The notes beneath the pieces are model-generated. The model was not told where the DNA came from. It did not search any database and saw nothing but the letters and a program-made list of their open reading frames with translations. Shown here one piece after another: positions 57,909 through 64,000 of a stretch of DNA of 64,000 nucleotides. The DNA is from Narthecium ossifragum (lineage: Eukaryota > Streptophyta > Magnoliopsida > Dioscoreales > Nartheciaceae), in assembly GCA_963920575.1 (NCBI GenBank), contig OY986974.1:8680610-8744609 (forward strand), read 5' to 3'. A program made the position numbers and the translations under genes. Every line of letters starts with the position of its first letter. Position 1 is the stretch's first letter.

Positions 57909-59233
57909 CTGGGCATAGCCTGATGCTAGCCAAAGGGGTGAGCATAGCAAGGGTCTAAAACAATGAAGATCTAACTAACAAGATAAAGAAAAAGCATATA
58001 TACAATAGCCTTCAGTGCATCCCGGCACTTGACATGCTAAGGTTCCATAGTTATCCTGCAGATAACAGGTCAACAAATAAACAACGAGCAACATAGCCAA
58101 TCTCGGCATTACAACGACGTCCACAGCCTCAACCGAAATTGCCACAACGGGGATGCGACCCCGGCCAAGCCAACAAACCACAAAACAAGATATATAATCT
58201 ACCAGTACAACATGTCGCGCCCCGGCCTAGAAAACCCATCCAAACCGGGACACGAGGGGGGTTCCTACATCTACTAACAACAACTGGCGAAAACAGTTAC
58301 AACAAGCAGTCAGAAGACAGAAGTAAATCTAACAACTCATATTATTACAAGTGTGTACATAAAATAGAGTTACATTAAGATTTACATAAACCAGTCATCA
58401 TGTACAAAAGATGTATAAAACTCATAAAAGGTTACATCATCAGTAGTCTCCTGAAAAGCACAGCAGAACCATGCTGGCCCTCAAACATGCCCTGACGTCG
58501 ACGCGCCACCGCAGGACGAGCAACTGCGGCCCACCGAAGGGGAGCTGGTACCTGCACCTGCAAACGCCGCCTGGATAGGAGTGAGCACTAAGCTCAGTAG
58601 GTATCTACTCTACGACACACACAAGAAAAGGGAAACTGCAACTGAACTAACTCTGTGCCAAGTACTGAGGCCTGCCAAGGACCCCATAAATCCCGTCAAT
58701 AACCTGAAGGGTACCTGTCCAAAGTACGTCTCCGACAACCACTGCCTAGGGTGGACATTCTCTGACATTTCTGACACAGGGTGGACATGACGATACCAGT
58801 AGGATACCCTTCTCCGAGCAGGACCTCCACACTTGGCGGAACAATCGTGATTATGACAACCAACTCCCAGTACTCTAAGCAACAGAGTTAACCCGACCTC
58901 AAACATCAGACTAACAGTACTACAGTCAAACCCTAGGCATCTAATGCACAATCAACAATGCATGCAACAGTATAAACAAGCACAATCAAAGGCACAGGCT
59001 TTGGCCCATTTATACTAAACATTTCCGAGGGTTCATGACTCCCTCGGTTAACCACAAAGCGATAAAGGGCATACAGCCAGTCCATTTATTCTACACAATT
59101 CCGGGAGTCATCACACTCTCGGTTCAACCACAAAGCGGTAAGAAACAATAGTTATAGCAATATCACTAACATGCCATTCTCTGCTACCCTCAAGCACTGT
59201 TCCTGGAAACACTGGGTCAATCCAAACATCCCC

Positions 59234-59545
59234 ATGGATCGATCCGACCGCCCTCAGTGAATAGGCCATCTCGGGTGCAACCTGGATCAATCCAACATAC
59301 CCATGGATCGATCCTACCTGAAGTCCGATCGATCCTACTCGCAGTCCGATCAATCCAACTTGCATGGATCGATCCTACTAGTAGTCCGATCGATCCAACT
59401 TGGAAAGCCCAAGAAAAAGAAACCATTCCCTCAGTCCGATCGATCCAACTTGTCCTGGGATCGATCGCACTCGGAATGCCCAAGAAAAGACACCATTCTC
59501 TCAGTCCGATCGATCCAACTTGTCCTTGGATCGATCAAACTTGGA
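59234..59545. repeat. GATCGATCC palindrome array in C6
   Basis: About eleven units (GGATCGATCC, CCGATCGATCCAACTTG) in 310 bp, including a 70-bp unit with CAGTCCGATCGATCCAACTT repeated near 59430 and 59500. C5 has only two units at the matching place (27820-27862). Confidence 0.88.
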
Positions 59546-60257
59546 CAGCCCTCCAGAAATAAATTCATATCAAATCGTAGGAAAATCAGAATATTATGAA
59601 ATCAGTTGGGTTTGAGAAATAACTCAGAGATCTACAACTCTTATGTTCATCACAACCCAAGAATTTGCATGTACTGATCGGAAAACTCGCCGCAAGCCGG
59701 CTGTTCTTCAAGAACAGCAGAAGTCGGAAAATCCGAGATTAAACATGCATAAATCCTACTAAAATCTCAACCAAAGCTTATAAAACTTATACCAAAAATT
59801 CTACTAAGCAAGAGGAATCTAGCAACACAAAGAACAGAAGATCTAACGTCTAGATTAAGAGAAACCCATTAAACAAGTCACGTAGGTAGAACACCTACCG
59901 GAAACGCTAATCCTTGGCTGATTCCCCGCTAAACGATCGCTAACCAAGCAACTAAACCACGCCAGGGATCTTCCTCACGCCGCCACGGATCCAATGAGCC
60001 TTGGAACACCCAAAACGGTGGCCGGAGAAGGAAGAACGGTGGAGAAGAAGTTGGCTGCCGGGAAGAACAGAGGAAGCATAGCTGCGGAAGAAGAAGAAAG
60101 AATGGAGGAAGAAGAGAAGGAAGAGAAGAGGAAGTAAAGCCAGGGAAAGCCGGGAAGGCCTGGGAAAAGGGGAAGCAGAGGAGAGAAAGTCTTCTCTCCC
60201 CTGACAGTGGAGAGCGACGGCCACGACGGCCGTCCTCGCAACTCCACCGACAAGCTA

Positions 60258-60360
60258 CAGTGTCCGATCGATCCAACTCCAAGTCCGATCGATCCAACAC
60301 ACCAACTCCGATCGATCCAAGACTGGCTGGATCGATCCAAGACTGGCTGGGTCGATCCAC
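60258..60360. repeat. Second GATCGATCC array in C6
   Basis: Five units in about 100 bp near the element-sense start of the LTR; corresponds to the longer array 26844-27061 in C5. Confidence 0.85.
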
Positions 60361-60929
60361 AAATCAAAAACCTCCCAAACGGATCTAGTCAAACACAACC
60401 ATCCATCAGAGGTTGTGCGCGCACGCGGGTGAGAAACTAACCGACAAGGCGCAATTTACCAAATTGCCCTTATGGTCGACAACGAGCTACCGGAATAGAG
60501 GGACAGGTTCTCACACAACGGGTTATGCCCCCGGCGCACGCCGAAAATCAGTTGGGCTATTAATCAAAGCAGTAAATCTACACTAAGCATGTAGGGCACT
60601 CCTTCGGCCCATTTATAATAAACATCCATGGGAGTAGTCACTCCCCCGCTTATCCATAAAGCGATAAAGCAATCACAAACTACATATATATACATATATA
60701 TATAGATATATCATGCTTATTGAGAAACTGCTTGAAATCGGTAGAAATCGAAAAACCAATTCGAAATACAGCTTACGGCGTAATCCGGAAATAAACCCGT
60801 CAAAATCCCAATAAAAATAATATAATACTCATTACTTATCATCGGGAAAGCCCCACGAGAATACCGGGTCGAAAGGAAATCGAAAACATTGAATTCGGAT
60901 CAATATTAACAAATCAACATATAAAAGAT

Positions 60930-61205
60930 CGATCATCTTACCCAATATGATCGATCATTCATATGGATGCTCACTGTCAAGTAGAATGATCGATTATTAC
61001 TCCCAAGGAAGATCGATCTTCCTTAAGAGTGTTCCCTGCCTAGAAGCAAAATGATCGATCATGATACCCATGGTCGATCCCCTCCAAGTGCCCTCACTGT
61101 CAAGGAGAAATGATCGATCTTTCCTCACAAGGAATATCGATCATCCTTTAGACGAGACAAAACACTTCAACAAAACTGATAGATCATTTTACCTAAATGA
61201 TCGAT
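60930..61205. repeat. ATGATCGATCAT palindrome array in C7
   Basis: About ten units of TGATCGATCATT/AGATCGATCTTCC type. It occupies the LTR position that carries GGTCGACC units in C1 and C2. Confidence 0.87.
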
Positions 61206-62171
61206 CCTTCATAAGTCGGCAGGATAGTGAATACTGGTTGAAATCCAATTTCTTGGATTTCGACAACCAAACTCGTCGGAATCAAACAAAACTTGGTAGG
61301 CATGTGCAATTGGAGGTGGGAAATCTAATGACACTAAGAAATCCAAATTTTGATGATCAAATCCTCCGAATTAAATCAAATTGCCCGAAAACCGATGAAA
61401 TTAACGAAAAACTAAATTTGTTGGATTTGATTTCTCAAACTGCTATGGAATCCATTCAAACTTTGCATGATGGTCTATTTTATGGTGGGGAATTCATTCA
61501 TGCAATAAAAATCAAACTCAGATGGTGAAATATCATATCTGAGTCCGACCCCATCGAAAAACCGACAAATATAAGGGATTCGATCGAAATAATACAAAAA
61601 CGATTCGATAGAAAGCTTCCAGGCATAGAAAGGAACCAGAATACAGAAAAGAAAAGCATTCCAACAAATGCAACACCCACAAATCAATAAAAAACGATCC
61701 TAGGGTTACCGATTCACCAGGATTGGGTAGAAACACCTACATGTAGCAACAAGCAGGCGATCTACGAATCCCTCACCTCCGATCCATACGGATCCACACC
61801 GAAAAGCCGAAACCCAAGCTCCAGCCGGCAGCCAAGGGGAGAGAGAAAGGAGGGAAGAGAATGAAAGGGAAGAGAGAGAGGAAAGGAAGGGCTATTTATT
61901 GAGATCCAAACAGATCTCGGCCATCCGATTTTATCTCTCCCGATCAAGCTTCGATCTTCCGATCGGAAGCACCCCTAAGGTCCTAATCAATCCAAGATAG
62001 TGTGTGCAATGCGGATGTAAAATCGACCGCCAGGAAGCAAGTTTACCAAATTGGCCCTGGGGTCAAAAACAGCCATACGATCATTCGATCGTACCCGATG
62101 CGGAACCAAACCAACAGAAAATGGCCCTCAACGTACGCAGTCAAGCCTGGTTAGAGGAGCGGGTCCTCACA

Positions 62172-62765
62172 ACCTAACATCCTTAAAAAGAATTTCATCC
62201 TGAAATTCAAAGGTAGGGCCGGAAAAATAAGAACCAACTAGTCTTAATGGCACGAACGCCCACAACAAAGAGATTTACCTGCTGAGTTGAGTAGTCGGGG
62301 AAACTCTTGACGCATGCGATCATCTCGCTTCCAAGTCAAACTCTCTGCACTGCCATGCCTCCATCTGATCATCACCAACGGTATCGATCTGCCTCTCAGC
62401 ACCTGATCCCGTCTGTCCAAGATCTGCACTGGTTGCTCTGTGTAAGTGGCATCCTCCTCGACTATGATGTCATGGTGCCTAATCACATGAGATGGATCTG
62501 GAATGTACTTCCTTAGCATCGACACATGGAAGGTGGGGTAGACTGCTGACATGTGTGGTGGTAGATCTAACTGGTAGGCGATTGCTCCCACGCGTCTGAC
62601 GATTTCAAAAGGGCCCATGAACCTCGGTGCTAGCTTGGCCTTGTTGCCAAATCTGATTGATCCTCTGTGCGAAAATACATTTAGTAACACTCTGTTGCCA
62701 GTTGCGAACTCTAGGATTCGTCGCCTCTGATCTGCATAGCTCTTCTGCCTACTGTACGCTATCAT
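62172..62765 (-). pseudogene. G3 integrase C-terminus and chromodomain
   Basis: The minus-strand frame contains KSYADQRRRILEFATGNRVL, GPFEIVRRVGAIAYQLDLPP, HPTF-like YPTFHVSMLRKYIPDP and a chromodomain (VEEDATYTEQPVQILDRRDQ, PLVMIRW). The strand then holds the typical TTTCAGGATGAAATTCTTTT tract (about 62183-62205) next to LTR C7. The chromodomain is fuller than in G2b and typical of Tekay-type chromoviruses. Confidence 0.9.
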
Positions 62766-63460
62766 GAGTCTCTGTCTGATCTAAACCAACCTCTTTGTTG
62801 ACTGCCTAATGATTTCTGGACCGGTAAGTGACACCTCACCAACCTCTGTCCAGCACATCAGTGAGTGACACGGCCTGCCGCACAACGCCTCGAAGGGTGT
62901 GAAACCCAAGCTAGTTTGATGACTATTGTTGTAGGCAAACGCAACCAATGCCACGTGCTACTCCCAAGTACCTCCAACATCTAACACACATGCTCTGAGC
63001 ATGTCCTCCAAGATCTGGATCATCCCCGCTCTGATTGCCCGTCCGTCTGAGGATGGAATGTTGTGCTGAACGTCAACACTGTCCCCAATGAATCCTGGAA
63101 GCTGCTCCAGAATCTGCCGGTGAACCTGAGATCTCTGTCTGACTCTATCAACACTGGGATACCGTGCAGTCTGACCATCTCATCGATGTACCTTTAGCTC
63201 AGCCTGGCAACTGGGTATGTCATCCTCATGGGCAGAAAATGAGCTGATTTGGTCAGTCGATCAACGATGACCAAAATCGCATCATTTCCTCTCGGTGACC
63301 TGGGTAGCCCGGTGACGAAGTCCATCGCGATGTGCTCCCACTTCCACTCTAGCACTCGAAGTGGTTGTAGTAAACCTGGTGTCCACCTATGCTCCGCCTT
63401 CTTCTCCTGACAGGTGAGGCATCTGGAAATGAACTCTGCAACCGACCTCTTCATCCCGCA
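62766..63460 (-). pseudogene. G3 integrase core (broken)
   Basis: Minus-strand CLTCQEKKAEHRWTPGLLQP, WEHIAMDFVTGLP (first Asp present), ILVIVDRLTKSAHFLPM, then a stop near 63196 and a changed frame through the SDRD and QSER regions (about 63000-63150), where base insertions such as CCCGCTCTGATTG occur. It was once a normal Ty3/gypsy integrase. Confidence 0.85.
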
Positions 63461-64000
63461 CCATCAAAACTGTTGGCGTAGATCATGGTACATCTTGGTG
63501 CTCCCGGAATGAACTGCGAAGCTAGAGTGATGGAACTCGCGAAGAATGTCTTCTCGCAACGCGAGGTCTGCTGGAACTCCAACTCTGCCTCTGAAAAGCA
63601 GACCGCTGTCAGCTGACACTGCCCAACCCTCAACCACGTGCTCGGTGCTGACCACAGCATGGGTCTCCAAGAGCTCTGGATCTCCACCCTGTGCCTTCAT
63701 CACTCTGGTCAAAAGAACTGGGATGTTGCGAATAGCATACATGAAACAGCCTATCACCTGGTCCTCAAAGTCAAGCCTGAAACCAACTGTCTCTATCATC
63801 TGCCACTATCGAGCTGACATCGCTGCCAAGGTCACTCTACTGTCTCTAGTCTACCTACTAAGAGCGTCTGCTACGACATTTGCTTTCCAAGGTGGTAATG
63901 CAACTCGAAGTCATAGTCCTCTAATAGCTCCATTCACCGTCGATGCCTGAGGTTGAGGTCACGTTGGGTGAACACGTGCCTCAAACTCTTATGATCCGAG
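63461..64000 (-). pseudogene. G3 RNase H end and linker (runs off window)
   Basis: At the window edge the minus strand reads SDHKSLRHVFTQRDLNLRHR, a stop, then MELLEDYDFELHYH and the DALSR region: the C-terminal RNase H block that G1 and G2a lack. The linker follows ([40 protein letters not shown]) with at least two frame changes between 63464 and 63860. Confidence 0.88.

Larger units (their letters stand above)
58213..60515 (-). mobile_element. C6: solo LTR inside C7
   Basis: On the plus strand it runs from TGTCGCGCCCCGGCC to CAGGTTCTCACA, flanked by CAACA (58208-58212) and CAACG (60516-60520). 2,303 bp. It is related to C5 by the AAGAACAGCAGAAGTCGG region. No internal sequence is attached. 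Confidence 0.88.
55333..62171 (-). mobile_element. C7: 3' LTR of gypsy copy G3 with nested solo LTRs
   Basis: On the plus strand it begins TGTCACACCCCGACCC and ends GGGTCCTCACA, adjoining pol at 62172. It is interrupted by solo LTRs B4 and C6; without them it is about 2,880 bp, longer than C2. TATA-like CAATAAATAG at 61891-61900 (minus). The stretch AATCCAATTTCTTGGATTT (about 61243) aligns with C2 near 34830. Confidence 0.88.

Overview
This window looks like nuclear DNA of a flowering plant with a transposon-rich genome. The evidence is degraded host-type gene pieces with plant introns (PRT1-like E3 ligase, BASS-type transporter, Sec14-like protein, LRR receptor kinase) and classic plant LTR retrotransposon signatures: a tRNA-iMet primer site, a tRNA-Asp-like primer site, and Tekay/Del-like and Athila/Tat-like LTR ends. 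I cannot name the species; a monocot is possible but unproven. I found no intact host gene, tRNA, rRNA or CRISPR array.

Layout. (1) 1-7.8 kb: three TIR elements. M1 (763-2432) is Pack-MULE-like and carries an LRR receptor-kinase fragment. M2 (3408-6972) is MULE-like with 205-bp TIRs and a perfect 9-bp TSD, and holds a solo LTR (A1). A Harbinger-like element lies at 7022-7829. (2) 7.8-14.1 kb: the most host-like stretch, with a possible DUF295 relic, a Sec14-like N-terminal piece followed by a BASS C-terminal exon, and a multi-exon PRT1-like pseudogene on the minus strand. (3) 14.1-19.1 kb: a Tekay-type solo LTR (C1) holding a hAT-like element and a second solo LTR (A2). (4) 19.1-23.7 kb: a degenerate Copia element on the minus strand. 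(5) 23.7-41.4 kb: a pile-up of minus-strand chromovirus (Tekay/Del-like Ty3/gypsy) copies G1, G2a and G2b, with shared LTRs, internal deletions, and LTRs A4, C5, C3 and A3. (6) 41.7-54.8 kb: an Athila/Tat-like, apparently non-autonomous element B with 5' LTR, PBS, a gag-C-like ORF split by solo LTR D, a small overlapping membrane ORF, solo LTR B2, and MULE-like element M3 filled with CTT/GAA repeats. Its 3' LTR runs on into a second internal region with a real gag domain. (7) 55.3-64 kb: the 3' LTR (C7) of another minus-strand Tekay copy (G3), containing solo LTRs B4 (which holds a Harbinger MITE) and C6, followed by the G3 pol.

How it fits together. Nearly every insertion can be ordered by its target-site duplication (TSD) and by comparison with an uninterrupted paralogue in the same window. 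After subtraction of nested insertions, LTR lengths agree within families (C1 about 2.44 kb against C2 2.41 kb; B1/B2/B4 about 1.43-1.45 kb). The most unusual signal is a recurrent array of short palindromes built on GATCGATC or GGTCGACC inside LTRs of at least two unrelated retrotransposon lineages. The arrays sit at corresponding positions in related LTRs but differ in core sequence and copy number.
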